A stretch of DNA of 64,000 nt from NCBI RefSeq assembly GCF_041200175.1, contig NZ_CP165727.1, positions 1,550,001 through 1,614,000 on the forward strand. Reading direction: 5' to 3'. The translations under genes and the position numbers were made by a program. Source of the stretch: Streptomyces sp. R33. Its GTDB lineage: Bacteria; Actinomycetota; Actinomycetes; Streptomycetales; Streptomycetaceae. The notes beneath the pieces were generated by a model, which made no database searches, was not told the DNA's origin, and saw only the letters and a list, made by a program, of their open reading frames with translations. Numbering within the stretch: the stretch's first letter is position 1; each line of letters opens with the position of its first letter. This document shows, piece after piece, positions 44,747 through 55,299 of this stretch.

Positions 44747-45619
44747 TCAGGCCGCGAGTACGGTCTCGTATTCGGCGGGACTTCGGTAGCCGAGGCTGCT
44801 GTGTAGCCGCTGCAAGTTGTACCAGCTCTCGATCCACTCGAAGATCGCAGTGCGGGCGAGAGCCCTGCTGGGCCAGGGTTTCGTGCCGAGCAGTTCCCGT
44901 TTGATCGTCGCGAAGAAGGACTCGGCGAGGGCGTTGTCCCAGCACTGTCCGGTGCGGCCGACCGATAGCTGGACGTCGAACTCACCTGCCAGGGACGCGA
45001 ATTGCTGGCTGGTGTACTGGCATCCGCGGTCCGAGTGGAAGATCACCGGCCGGGTGGGGCGGCGCCGCCGGCAGGCGGTCGTAAGGGCTTCGGCGACCAG
45101 GTCGGTCCGCAGATGATCGGCGGTTGCCCAGCCGACGACACGGCGGGAGGCGATGTCGATGACGGTGGCCAGGTAGAGCCAGCCCTGATCGGTCGGGATA
45201 TACGTGATGTCGCCGCACCAGCGGACGTCGAGTGCGGCCGGGTCGGGTGCGAAGTCGCGCCCGATGAGGTCGGGCCTCGCGGCGGCCCGCGGGTCGGGGA
45301 CGGTGGTCACGTGTCGCCGCCTGCGGTGCCGGCCTTCGAGTCCGGCGTCCCGCATCAGTCTGGCCACGCGGCGCCGTCCGCATCTTTCGCCCTCGCGTTG
45401 CAGAACGGCGTGGAGGCGTGGGGTCCCGTAGGTGCCACGGGAGTGCTCGTGGGCCTCGGTGATCTTCTCGGTCAGCTCCAGGTCGCGGACCGCGCGGGGG
45501 CCGGGAGTTCCGTTGCGGCGGGCATAGAAGGCGGTGCGGGAGACCTTGAGCAGTTCACACGCGCGCTTGACGTTGTGGTTGCTCTGCTTCTCCGCCTCGA
45601 TGAACGGGTGCACCGTCAC
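44747..45619 (-). CDS. IS3-family transposase OrfB (DDE integrase domain)
   Basis: A 290-residue protein with an N-terminal HTH_21-like part (KRACELLKVSRTAFYARRNG) and the rve catalytic core. The three acidic residues are in RWCGDITYIPTDQGWLYLAT, FHSDRGCQYTS and NALAESFFATIKREL, all present. The GTG start overlaps the orfA stop (GTGA). In this family orfB is often made as a fusion with orfA by frameshifting; the simple overlap here also allows coupled re-initiation. Confidence 0.95.
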   Translation of the reverse strand: MTVHPFIEAEKQSNHNVKRACELLKVSRTAFYARRNGTPGPRAVRDLELTEKITEAHEHSRGTYGTPRLHAVLQREGERCGRRRVARLMRDAGLEGRHRRRRHVTTVPDPRAAARPDLIGRDFAPDPAALDVRWCGDITYIPTDQGWLYLATVIDIASRRVVGWATADHLRTDLVAEALTTACRRRRPTRPVIFHSDRGCQYTSQQFASLAGEFDVQLSVGRTGQCWDNALAESFFATIKRELLGTKPWPSRALARTAIFEWIESWYNLQRLHSSLGYRSPAEYETVLAA

Positions 45620-45924
45620 CGGGTCTCCTTCGCGAAGAAAGCCGTGGCCCGCTTGAGGATGTCGACGTCCTCGCGCAGGCGGCGGTTCTCCCGCCGCAGC
45701 GCGGCCAGCTCCTCACGCTCGCTGCTGGTCAGCCCGTCTCGCTCGCCCGCGTCGACCTCGGCCTGCTTGACCCAGTCCCGCACCGCGGTCTCGGTCAGAT
45801 CGAAGTCCTTGGCTATCTGACCGACCGAGCGGTCACCGCGCCGGCACAGCTCGACGATCTCGGCCTTGAACTCCGACGTGAACGAACGGCGAGGGCGAGG
45901 CTTCTTCTTCCCCATGCTCTCCAT
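45616..45924 (-). CDS. IS3-family transposase OrfA (HTH)
   Basis: About 102 residues from ATG 45924 (GGGAGG 9 bases upstream); the frame extends to 45972. The HTH_Tnp_1 domain is SFTSEFKAEIVELCRRGDRS...VGQIAKDFDLTETAVRDWVK, followed by a leucine-zipper coiled coil (SSEREELAALRRENRRLRED) for multimerisation. Binds the IS ends. Confidence 0.92.
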   Translation of the reverse strand: MESMGKKKPRPRRSFTSEFKAEIVELCRRGDRSVGQIAKDFDLTETAVRDWVKQAEVDAGERDGLTSSEREELAALRRENRRLREDVDILKRATAFFAKETR

Positions 45925-46138
45925 GATGGACATCCTCCCGGGGACGAACCCCAGATCTCGAATGTCCGTCAAAGCGGATCAAGCCCACCTTGGGCAGACC
46001 GTTGTTGTTGTGGGCCATCAGGATCAGTGGGACCGGTACGGCGGATTCAGGCGTCCACAGGGTGCCGAGGATCTCGCCGAGGGTGAATCCGCGCTCGAGA
46101 ACGCCGTCGTCGAGGCGCTGCTCCGACATGAATTGCAC

Positions 46139-46672
46139 GGTCGTGCCCTTCGGGAGTGCTCAGAGCGGCGCTCCCGGACGACCTGCCTATCGCCCGACCG
46201 TGACCCCGGAGGAGAGCACCCATGTCAATACGGTCGCGGGCGGCATGGCAAAGCCTCTGACTGCCGGGCGCAACCAAGATCCGGTCCATTCCCGGACCAT
46301 CCCACGTTCACGAAGGTCCGGGGCAGTCGTTTCCGCAGGTCAAACCAGTTCACCGCCTGCATACCACCAGCAGACGAAGAACCTGCTGGTCGTCTGCAGG
46401 ACTGGTCCGAGGCGCCGCCTTGGCGTGCTGACAAGGGAAAGCCGCCGGTCACTGCCCGCCAGGCCATGGTGGTCGCGTGTAGTCGCAGGCTGAGGGTGCC
46501 CGCCAGCTCCATCTCATGGAGGTACAGCAGCGCGCACATCGCCAACTGCGAAGGTGCAAGAGTTTTTGAATCGCAAGAGGCAGCAGTGTTGTGCGGCCTA
46601 CCATGAGTCGCTGGCGATGAGACGGTCCCAAGTTCTGACCGCCCGCGTTGTGCCGCGAGTCCCGGTGACTGC
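46139..46672. other. intergenic region without a supported gene
   Basis: Lies between the broken hydrolase and the ATPase/HNH operon. No frame has a recognisable domain. It presumably contains the promoter of the defence-like operon; an A/T-richer patch (aagagtttttgaatcgcaag) is at about 46557-46577. Confidence 0.45.
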
Positions 46673-48418
46673 TTGGTTCAGGCGAGACAACAGACCACGG
46701 CCTGGGCCGGTGACCCGCTCCACGTTTACGTTGCCCAGGAGGACAAACTGCGCTTCATCGTGCTCGATCGAGACGGTCCCACGGACGACGGTCCTCGCGC
46801 CTGCTTGCTGGCGCCACGTGGCGATCCAGGGCCTGACAGCTATGCAGCGGACGATGAGTACATGACCCTCTACCAACTGTGGTTCCGTAACCACGGATCG
46901 CTCATCGAGTTGGGTGCGGTAAAGATCGGGTATGCCGACCTCATTCGGGGCGAGAGACCTCTCGAGGCAGGATCGTTCTCCACGCTCACAGGACTTGATC
47001 AGCGCCTGTACTGGTTTTCCGTGGGGCAGAGCGACCTTTATTACGAGAACATCCGCAAGCTTGGTAGTGAGACGCGGCGCGCGGTCTTGAGCGGTCTGTG
47101 CGATATGGCGCTCGACCCCTCGGTCTTCGCGACCGCCATGCAATGGGACGTCACACACACATCGCTGCTGCGCAGCCTCGAGTCACGGACGGTGGCAGCC
47201 CAGTTCCGGCGCATCGCGCAGGGCGGCCCCCGGCTCACGGAGTACCGCTTCGACTACCTGGGCCCCGCCAGGCACGGCAGCTCGGACGGCAGTACCACGA
47301 AACCCTGGCACCTCTCCTTTTCAGTCGAGCCGCATGCACAGCCCCCCACTAACATTCACGTGCTGATCGGTCGGAACGGGGTCGGAAAGACCACGGTGCT
47401 CGGCGACATCACCAGGGCCGTCGTACATCCGGAAGAGGACAGCGATGCCGTCGGGCGTCTCATCTGGGGCGAGGATGGACCCGGCTCCTTCGTTAACGTG
47501 GTCTGCGTGACCTTCAGCGCCTTCGACCCGGCTCAGGAGCAGTTCGAGTCGGAACAGGGCGCTGCTGAACAGGGTGAGCTGGAAGGCTGGGACGGTGCGC
47601 TGGACGTTGCCGACGGCCAACCACCTCCCGCGGCCGAGGACAACGTTGCGGGTGTCTCCTACAGGTATGTGGGCCTTGCCAAGGTGGATGAGCTGGGGCG
47701 CCCGACTCGGGAGCGCAAGACGCGCCTTGACCTAAGCAAGGAGTTCGCCAAGAGCGTGGAGGAGGTTGTTGCTGCCGGCCGAGTCCACAGTTGGATCAAG
47801 GCGCTAGAGGCGTTGGGTAGCGACCCGTACTTCTTCGAATCTCCGGTCCGCTCCTTCGCGCAGGCTCTCCTGGACCGAGGCGTGTTTGGCCGAACGAGCG
47901 ACCGTGACACTGCTTTGGAGATCTTTTCCAGTCTCAGCTCGGGGCATGCGATTGTCCTGCTGACGATGACGCGTCTGGTGGAAACCGTCGCCGAGCGGTC
48001 GCTGGTGCTCCTCGACGAGCCTGAAGGACATCTACATCCCCCGCTTCTGGCGTCCTTCGTCAGGGCCCTGTCCGACCTGCTCACCGACCGCAATGCGGTC
48101 GCAGTCCTGGGCACCCACTCGCCGGTGGTCCTGCAGGAGGTCCCGCGCTCCTGTGTCTGGAAGGTCAGCCGCCAGGGCACCATGCAGCCGGAGCGGCCAT
48201 CGATCGAGACCTACGGCGAGAACGTCGGGGTTCTCACCCACGAGATATTCGGCCTCGAAGTCCGGCGGTCCGGGTTTCACGCCGAGATCGAGAAGGCAGT
48301 CCGGGAACTGGGCACGTACGAGCAGGTCCTGGCCCGATTCGGCGGACAGCTCGGCGGGGAGGCGAAGGGCCTCGCACGGATCTTGCTCGCCTACCAAACG
48401 TCGCAGGGGCGCCGCTGA
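46673..48418 (+). CDS. AAA/ABC-type ATPase of a Septu-like system (PtuA-like)
   Basis: About 581 residues. An N-terminal region of 200 residues precedes an ABC-type ATPase: Walker A LIGRNGVGKTT (about 230), a long insertion, a SGHAIVL signature-like turn, Walker B LVLLDEPEGHLHPP (about 445) and H-switch LGTHSPVVLQE (about 480). The next gene, an HNH nuclease, overlaps its stop by 1 base (TGATG). ATPase plus HNH in this order is the arrangement of Septu (PtuA-PtuB) antiphage systems. The start is uncertain: TTG 46673 gives the longest form, without a good ribosome site. Confidence 0.82.
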   Translation: MVQARQQTTAWAGDPLHVYVAQEDKLRFIVLDRDGPTDDGPRACLLAPRGDPGPDSYAADDEYMTLYQLWFRNHGSLIELGAVKIGYADLIRGERPLEAGSFSTLTGLDQRLYWFSVGQSDLYYENIRKLGSETRRAVLSGLCDMALDPSVFATAMQWDVTHTSLLRSLESRTVAAQFRRIAQGGPRLTEYRFDYLGPARHGSSDGSTTKPWHLSFSVEPHAQPPTNIHVLIGRNGVGKTTVLGDITRAVVHPEEDSDAVGRLIWGEDGPGSFVNVVCVTFSAFDPAQEQFESEQGAAEQGELEGWDGALDVADGQPPPAAEDNVAGVSYRYVGLAKVDELGRPTRERKTRLDLSKEFAKSVEEVVAAGRVHSWIKALEALGSDPYFFESPVRSFAQALLDRGVFGRTSDRDTALEIFSSLSSGHAIVLLTMTRLVETVAERSLVLLDEPEGHLHPPLLASFVRALSDLLTDRNAVAVLGTHSPVVLQEVPRSCVWKVSRQGTMQPERPSIETYGENVGVLTHEIFGLEVRRSGFHAEIEKAVRELGTYEQVLARFGGQLGGEAKGLARILLAYQTSQGRR

Positions 48419-49260
48419 TGTGGCCGCTGGAGCCGCCTAGGGTCACCGCCCGTCAAAGTTACGAGGCGTGTGTGGCCGGCACCAGGAACGCGTCCCGCCA
48501 GGCACGACTTCTGGCCGCCACTGACAGCATCGAGGAAGCGGGCGAGCAATTCCGGTGCGCGGCCCAGCAAGGCTCCCTGCACACCCTGGAGTGCGCGGCC
48601 TTCGCTCTACCGAATATCTCAGCGGCCGAAGCCGTGGCGTGGATCTACGAGAACGGCATGCTCGGTACAAAGAACGGTCGAGTCATCTACGAGCAGCTGA
48701 GGACAGCCCCGCAACATGATCGTTGCCCCTTGTGCGGACACGGGGTCGTCAGAACCCTTGACCACGTCCTGCCAAAGAAGTCGTTCCCTGCCTTGTGCGT
48801 CGATCCCTTGAATCTGGTGCCCGCCTGCGCCGACTGCAACCACGCCAAGGGCGACGCCCTCCCGACGAGTCTTGAGACGACTCCCCTGCACCCCTACCTC
48901 GACCGCATCGACGATGACCACTGGCTCGACGCGAGGATCGTGGACGACAGCCCTCTTTGGCTCGAATTCTTCGTCAGCCCCTCGCCATCCTGGGATCAAG
49001 TCCTCGCTGACCGAGTTCGGTACCACTTCGGACTTTTTGGACTGTCCAGTCTCTTCGCCATCCAAGCGAACCGCACCCTGAGCAGCATCCTCAGCCTGCT
49101 CACCGCTCTGCGTCACACCGGTGGGGCCCAGGAAGTGCGCAACTACTTGGCGGAGGAGGCCGCCACACGCCTCGCTGACCGCCCCAACGGCTGGGAAGGA
49201 GTCACTTACCGGACTCTGGCGAGCAGCGACATTTTCTGCAACGGCGGCGTCATACCCTGA
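48418..49260 (+). CDS. HNH endonuclease of a Septu-like system (PtuB-like)
   Basis: A 280-residue protein from ATG 48418. The HNH domain is CPLCGHGVVRTLDHVLPKKS (about 102-121) with NLVPACADCNHAKGD (about 134-148): two CxxC zinc pairs, the catalytic His of LDH, and the Asn of CNHAK. An alpha-helical N-terminal 95 residues and a C-terminal 110 residues flank it. It is longer than a bare HNH nuclease and translationally coupled to the ATPase. It is expected to cut nucleic acid when the ATPase complex is triggered, by analogy with Septu. Confidence 0.87.
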   Translation: MWPLEPPRVTARQSYEACVAGTRNASRQARLLAATDSIEEAGEQFRCAAQQGSLHTLECAAFALPNISAAEAVAWIYENGMLGTKNGRVIYEQLRTAPQHDRCPLCGHGVVRTLDHVLPKKSFPALCVDPLNLVPACADCNHAKGDALPTSLETTPLHPYLDRIDDDHWLDARIVDDSPLWLEFFVSPSPSWDQVLADRVRYHFGLFGLSSLFAIQANRTLSSILSLLTALRHTGGAQEVRNYLAEEAATRLADRPNGWEGVTYRTLASSDIFCNGGVIP

Positions 49261-49627
49261 CTTCAAAGATTCAGCACACACCGCCGGTGATTACGCAGCA
49301 AGCGCGCACCGTCCGGGCCTCGATCGCCTACGCGATCAGCACATCGTTCCTCGCCGAGCAGCAGCTACGTCTGGTCTGCCCGGAGGCGCAACCTCCAGCA
49401 CCCGCACAGTCTCCCGCCAGTGGCTGGTGGGCGGGACCGGAGCAGCGAGGCTGTTGTCACTTGTCCACAAGGTCCACCACATGCCCGCGCGCCCACTCCG
49501 GTGACAGATCGAACACCTTGGCCAGCTCCGCCGACAAGGCCGTCGGAGCCGACGAGGCAACGGCAGCATCCGCCCTCCTTTGCAGGCAAGGCAATCCGAC
49601 GCAAACCTAGGGCCGATCTGACTACTC

Positions 49628-49654
49628 GTCAGCAAAGTCAGCAAAAGGTCAGCA
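49628..49654. other. GTCAGCA direct repeats, probable integrase arm sites (right)
   Basis: Three copies of GTCAGCA start at 49628, 49637 and 49648 (spacings 9 and 11), in the same orientation as the two near attL. They are about 300 bp from the right core, farther than usual for arm sites, so the role is inferred from the shared motif. Confidence 0.5.
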
Positions 49655-49717
49655 TTCGTCCAACCAGAGCTGATTACAGCCTGCAACACCTGAGACTCGA
49701 TCGCGCACCCCGAAGGC

Positions 49718-49736
49718 CGTCGGACAATGTCCGACG
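49718..49736. promoter_or_regulatory. inverted repeat CGTCGGAC-AAT-GTCCGACG
   Basis: A perfect 8-bp dyad with a 3-nt spacer, about 80 bases past the pirin stop. It could be part of a terminator for the minus-strand pirin gene or a recombination-protein site near attR. Confidence 0.4.
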
Positions 49737-49812
49737 ACCCCTCTTCGGCAACAAGAAGCGGAAAGGGTGCCACGCGCGCTGCGCCCGGCCGGGGGCGGAA
49801 TGAAATGGCAGG

Positions 49813-50778
49813 TCAACGCACCCTTCCCCTGGCTTTCAGGTGCGTCGGCGGGAGCTCGGGGGCCGGAATCGGAGGGCCGTCGTAGCCCTTGACCTCGCCG
49901 AATCGGGACCCATTCATCCAGTCCTCGCGGGCCTGCGCGATATCATCGTGTGACCGTCCGATCCAGTTCCAGAACATCACGATCTCCTCCTCGAACGGCT
50001 CGCCGCCCAGGAGCATCAGGCCGGCGTCCGAGGTCGCGCGCAGGGGGAGTTCGGTGCGGCCGCAGCCGAGGTAGAGCATCGAGCCCGGGAGGACCGGGAC
50101 GCCGTCCACGTGGGCCTCGCCCGACATCGACAGGACCGCGTACTCGAAGTCCGGGTTCAGCGGGAGCCGGGTCTCCGTGCCCGCCGCCAGCGCCAGGTCC
50201 GCGCCGACGATCGGGCTGTACGCCGTGCCCGGCGAGGTCGCCGTGTCCAGGGTGCCCAGGATGACCGTGGCGGTCAGGCCCGGGGCGGTGACGTGCGGGA
50301 GCTCCGCGTGGTGCTGGAAATGGGGTTCCACATGGCGGTGGGCCTCCGGGAGGGCCACCCACAGCTGGGCGCCGTGCAGGAGGCGGCCGTGCGAGCGGGG
50401 GCTCTCCTCGGAGTGGCTGATGCCGCGGCCCGAGGTCATCAGGCCGAGCTCGCGCGGGCGGATCGTCTCGAGGCTGCCCACGCTGTCGCGGTGCAGCACC
50501 TCGCCGTCGTGCAGCCAGCTCACGGTCTGGAGCCCGGAGTGCGGGTGCGGGGGGACCTGCATGCCGGGCTCGCCGGCGATGTCGTCCGGGCCGTAGTGGT
50601 CGACGAAGCACCAGGCGCCCACCATGCGGCGTCCCAGGTTGGGCAGGAGTCGGCGGACCTCGGTGGATTCCCCGAGCTTGACCGTGCGCGGGCTGAGGAG
50701 CTCGCGGACGGGTTCGGCCACGACGAAGCCGCGGCCGCCGCAGGCGGAGAGAGCGGGCTGGCGATCGAGATTGCTCAT
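49813..50778 (-). CDS. pirin-family protein (target gene, rebuilt by the island)
   Basis: 321 residues from ATG 50778. A double-cupin pirin: PPHPHSGLQTVSWLHDGEVL contains the N-terminal metal-binding His residues, RGISHSEES follows, and GEAHVDGVPVLPGSMLYLG and FWNWIGRSHDDIAQA close the protein. Pirins bind iron and some act as quercetinases or redox sensors; the role here is unknown. The last 55 codons, left of the 21-bp core (49958-49978), are supplied by the island, so the gene stays functional after integration. An upstream in-frame extension to 50988 overlaps the divergent TPR gene and is not used. Confidence 0.93.
   Translation of the reverse strand: MSNLDRQPALSACGGRGFVVAEPVRELLSPRTVKLGESTEVRRLLPNLGRRMVGAWCFVDHYGPDDIAGEPGMQVPPHPHSGLQTVSWLHDGEVLHRDSVGSLETIRPRELGLMTSGRGISHSEESPRSHGRLLHGAQLWVALPEAHRHVEPHFQHHAELPHVTAPGLTATVILGTLDTATSPGTAYSPIVGADLALAAGTETRLPLNPDFEYAVLSMSGEAHVDGVPVLPGSMLYLGCGRTELPLRATSDAGLMLLGGEPFEEEIVMFWNWIGRSHDDIAQAREDWMNGSRFGEVKGYDGPPIPAPELPPTHLKARGRVR
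49958..49978. other. right attachment core (attR core)
   Basis: Identical to the 21 bp at 408-428. Sequence to the right is the original chromosomal pirin gene; sequence to the left is the island-carried replacement of its 3' end. Confidence 0.9.
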
Positions 50779-50884
50779 GCCGCACAACTTAGTACCGCCA
50801 CCGGCGCCGCGTTCGGTGGAATGTCCGGCTGCCGTCACGTGTTGGAGGGGGCGGACGCACCACCCGAACGGCGGAAGGGACGCG

Positions 50885-51235
50885 ATGAACGCGCCGACGG
50901 AGTATTTCGAGCACGGGACGGCAGCCGAGCGCTGGGACCGGGCCCGGCTCTTCTTCGACGCGAAGGAGTACGCGACGGCCGCGCACATCCTGGCCGCCCT
51001 GGCCGACGAGGCCCCCGAGCAGCTGGCCCCCCGGCTGCTGCTGGCCCGCGCCTACTACCACTCCGCCCAGCTCTCGCGCGCCGAGCACGAGCTCCGCGCC
51101 ATCCTCGAGCGCTGGCCCGTGGAGGACTACGCCCGGCTGATGCTCGGCCGGACCCTGGAGCGCCAGGGCCGGGCCACCGAAGCCCGCCCCCACCTGCGGA
51201 TGGCCGCCGCGATGGCCGGCGACTTCCCCGAGTAG
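50885..51235 (+). CDS. small tetratricopeptide-repeat protein
   Basis: 116 residues from ATG 50885, with GGAAGGGA upstream. Two to three TPR-like helix pairs are visible: ARLFFDAKEYATAAHILAAL, ARAYYHSAQLSRAEHELRAI and YARLMLGRTLERQGRATEA. No signal peptide. It is divergent from pirin across a 106-bp promoter region. Likely a protein-interaction scaffold; partner unknown. Confidence 0.85.
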   Translation: MNAPTEYFEHGTAAERWDRARLFFDAKEYATAAHILAALADEAPEQLAPRLLLARAYYHSAQLSRAEHELRAILERWPVEDYARLMLGRTLERQGRATEARPHLRMAAAMAGDFPE

Positions 51236-51308
51236 CGCACCCGCTGGCGCACCCGCCGGCCCCGTGCATGCGGGGCCGGGCGGCCGCCTCGGTTAGCCTG
51301 GGGGCACG

Positions 51309-52505
51309 ATGAACCGTCTGACCACGCCTTTCGGCTCCTACGAGCTCACCCGCTTCCCCGAAGACCCGCGCGACCAGCTCCGCGCCTGGGACGCCGCCGA
51401 CGAGTACCTGCTGCGCCACCTCGAATCCGGTACGGGGGAACACGGCCCGGTGGACCTGGCCGGCGCCGGGCAGATCACCATCCTCGGGGACCGCTGGGGT
51501 GCGCTCACGACGGCACTCGCCGCGTACCACCCGACGCAGATCACCGACTCCTACCTCGCCCGGGCCGGCACCGCGGCCAACCTGGACCGCGCCGGGATCG
51601 GCACCGCCAAGACCACGGTGCGGCTGCTGACCACGCAGGACGCGCCGCCCGAGCGGATCGACGTACTCCTCGTCCGGGTGCCGAAGAGCCTGGCGCTGCT
51701 CGAGGACCAGCTGTACCGGCTGGCCCCGCACGTGCACGCGGGTACCGTCATCGTCGGCACGGGCATGGTGAAGGAGATCCACACCTCCACGCTGAAGCTC
51801 TTCGAAAAGATCCTCGGCCCGACGAAGACCTCGCTCGCCGAGAAGAAAGCCCGCCTGATCTTCTGCACGCCCGGCGCCACGTCGACGCGGGCCGTCGACC
51901 CCTGGCCGGTGACGTACACGCTGGACGCGGAAGCGGGCTCGGGCGCCGGCCTGACCGCCGTCAACCACGCCGGGATCTTCTGCGCGGACCGGCTCGACGT
52001 CGGCACCCGCTTCTTCCTCCAGAGCATCCCGAACAACACGAACGGCGCCCGGGTCGTGGACCTCGGCTGCGGCAACGGCATCGTCGGCACGGCGGTCGCG
52101 GTCGCGGACCCCAAGGCCGAGATCGTGTTCACCGACGAGTCGTACCAGGCGGTCGCCTCGGCGAAGGCCACGTTCCGTGCCAACGTCCAGCGCGAGCGCG
52201 AGCGGGCCGACTTCCTCGTCGGCGACGGCGTGTCGATGCTGGACCCGGCCTCGGTCGACCTGGTGCTGTGCAACCCGCCGTTCCACTCCCACCAGGCGAC
52301 GACGGACGCGACGGCGCTGCGCATGTTCGCGCAGTCGCGCAAGGTGCTGCGTCCGGGCGGTGAGCTGTGGGTGATCGCCAACCGCCACATGGGCTACCAC
52401 ACGCATCTGCGCCGCCTCTTCGGCAACAGCGAAGTCGTCGCGAGCGAGCCGAAGTTCGTCGTACTGCGGGCGGTCAAGCAGGAGATGCGGCCGCGCCCCA
52501 TGTGA
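51309..52505 (+). CDS. rlmG: RlmG/RsmC-type rRNA guanine-N2 methyltransferase
   Basis: A 398-residue protein of two related halves, as in RlmG and RsmC: a degenerate N-terminal MTase-like domain and a C-terminal catalytic domain. The latter has motif I VVDLGCGNGIVGTAVAVADP, VFTDESYQAVASAKATF, and the NPPF catalytic motif in LVLCNPPFHSHQATTD. E. coli RlmG makes m2G1835 in 23S rRNA. Function is inferred from this pattern. It is preceded by 73 bases of spacer and belongs to the chromosomal flank. Confidence 0.85.
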   Translation: MNRLTTPFGSYELTRFPEDPRDQLRAWDAADEYLLRHLESGTGEHGPVDLAGAGQITILGDRWGALTTALAAYHPTQITDSYLARAGTAANLDRAGIGTAKTTVRLLTTQDAPPERIDVLLVRVPKSLALLEDQLYRLAPHVHAGTVIVGTGMVKEIHTSTLKLFEKILGPTKTSLAEKKARLIFCTPGATSTRAVDPWPVTYTLDAEAGSGAGLTAVNHAGIFCADRLDVGTRFFLQSIPNNTNGARVVDLGCGNGIVGTAVAVADPKAEIVFTDESYQAVASAKATFRANVQRERERADFLVGDGVSMLDPASVDLVLCNPPFHSHQATTDATALRMFAQSRKVLRPGGELWVIANRHMGYHTHLRRLFGNSEVVASEPKFVVLRAVKQEMRPRPM

Positions 52506-52557
52506 CCTGCTGGTATACCCGTCGGTACAGTCCGCGGTACGTCCTACACTCGGCCGC

Positions 52558-53406
52558 GTGAACAGCCTGGTGCGACAAGACGGTACGGACGACCGCGCGG
52601 ACGGCGGTTCGGACGGCGGTTCGCGCGACCGCGCAGGCGGCGGTACGGGCGCCGGTCCGAGCGGCGAGCGCTACCGCCGGGAGGACCTGGCCGCCGCGGC
52701 CGGCGTCAAGGTGCGCAACCTGCGCTACTACCAGGAGCGCGGGCTGCTCCCGCCGCCGCGCCGCGAGGGCCGAATCGCCTGGTACTCGGCGGACCACCTG
52801 ACCCGGCTGCGGCTGATCAGCGATCTGCTGGGCCGCGGATACACCGTCAACGGCATCGCCGAGCTGCTGCACGCCTGGGAGGCGGGCGGCGGCCTGTCCC
52901 AACTCCTGGGCCTGGAGCGGGCGATGACCCGGGACTGGGTCCAGGAGGAGCCGGTCACCATGACCTTGGCCGAGCTGCGCGAGCTGTTCGGCCCGGCCGC
53001 GACGGCCGAGGACACCCGGCGGGCCGCGCAGTTGGGGTACGTACGGATCGAGGGCGACCGGGTCACGCACCGGAGCGGGAGGCTGCTGGAGGCGACGCTC
53101 ACGCTCGTACGGCAGGGCGTGCCGCTGGCGGAGATCCTCGATGCCGGGGACTTCGTGCAGACGCAGGCGGCTGCGCTCGCCGACCGGTTCGTCGGACTGT
53201 TCCGGCGGCATGTGATCGGCCCCGACGGGCTGGAACAGCTTTCGGCCAGCCAACTGGATCACATCTCGGACGCGGCAGGGGTGCTGCGGCCGGTGGCGGG
53301 CGAGGTCGTGGCCGCGGAGTTCGCCCGGGCGATGGCCCGGCGGATGGAGACGGAGGTCGCCGAACTGCTCCGCAAGGATGCGGAAGAAGCCGTAACCGAT
53401 CAGTAG
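52558..53406 (+). CDS. MerR-family transcriptional regulator
   Basis: 282 residues from GTG 52558. The first 35 residues are a Gly/Asp/Arg-rich low-complexity extension. The MerR HTH follows: RREDLAAAAGVKVRNLRYYQERGLLPPPRREGRIAWY, with LLGRGYTVNGIAELL. The C-terminal part (about 130-280) is a long helical domain with PLAEILDAGDFVQTQAA. A GTAC-N8-GTAC pair upstream may be its operator. Confidence 0.87.
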   Translation: MNSLVRQDGTDDRADGGSDGGSRDRAGGGTGAGPSGERYRREDLAAAAGVKVRNLRYYQERGLLPPPRREGRIAWYSADHLTRLRLISDLLGRGYTVNGIAELLHAWEAGGGLSQLLGLERAMTRDWVQEEPVTMTLAELRELFGPAATAEDTRRAAQLGYVRIEGDRVTHRSGRLLEATLTLVRQGVPLAEILDAGDFVQTQAAALADRFVGLFRRHVIGPDGLEQLSASQLDHISDAAGVLRPVAGEVVAAEFARAMARRMETEVAELLRKDAEEAVTDQ

Positions 53407-53513
53407 GAGTCGGCCGAAAAGGTGCGGTCGAACAACCTTGCCAACCCCCATTGGCACTCTTACATTCAACTCGTCGGTAACAACGGTGCACAGCCGAAAT
53501 AAGGGACGATCTC

Positions 53514-55212
<1,699 letters not shown>

Positions 55213-55299
55213 CCGCGACGGTCCGCCTACGAGGAGGCCCGCCGGCCCCGGGAGCGATCCGGGACCGGCGGGCCTTCCGCGTGCGCGGCCCACCGGACG

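Larger units (their letters stand above)
44707..45987 (-). mobile_element. IS3-family insertion sequence, 1281 bp, apparently intact
   Basis: The terminal inverted repeats are TGAGCTTGCTCCGCTTTGAC... (44707-44731) and TGGGCTTGATCCGCTTTGAC... (45987-45963), 23 of 25 identical. CCT directly flanks both ends (44704-44706 and 45988-45990), a 3-bp target duplication as usual for IS3. It contains two overlapping genes, orfA and orfB, with no visible damage, so the insertion may be recent. Confidence 0.92.
44153..46138 (-). pseudogene. alpha/beta hydrolase interrupted by an IS3-family element
   Basis: The N-terminal part (46138-45988) reads GFTLGEILGTLWTPESAVPV and LILMAHNNNGLPK; the rest (44706-44153) continues GAARLVAQARHSAASGYVVA, SFIGPLVEKAVPEWRTTLDA and LLFLLQWDDERNSRQRALDL. 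Removing the IS and one CCT restores the frame exactly (LPK-GAARL). A second lesion is TAG at 44432-44434, at or beside the GxS nucleophile elbow (VG-stop-SGW). The C-terminus is lost after NLGGH, at the junction with the nuclease fragment. Confidence 0.88.
49261..49812. other. right end of the island, arm-site region
   Basis: No complete gene. A minus-strand frame ending at TGA 49457-49459 reads APTALSAELAKVFDLSPEWA and GHVVDLVDK and may be the tail of a lost gene. The region also holds three GTCAGCA repeats and a dyad at 49718-49736. Confidence 0.5.

Noticed and set aside
49813..50778. use of the phiC31 attB site in a pirin-homologue gene
   Set aside because: The integrase here is a tyrosine recombinase, and the duplicated core lies at the 3' end of the gene with a sequence unrelated to the phiC31 attB as I remember it.
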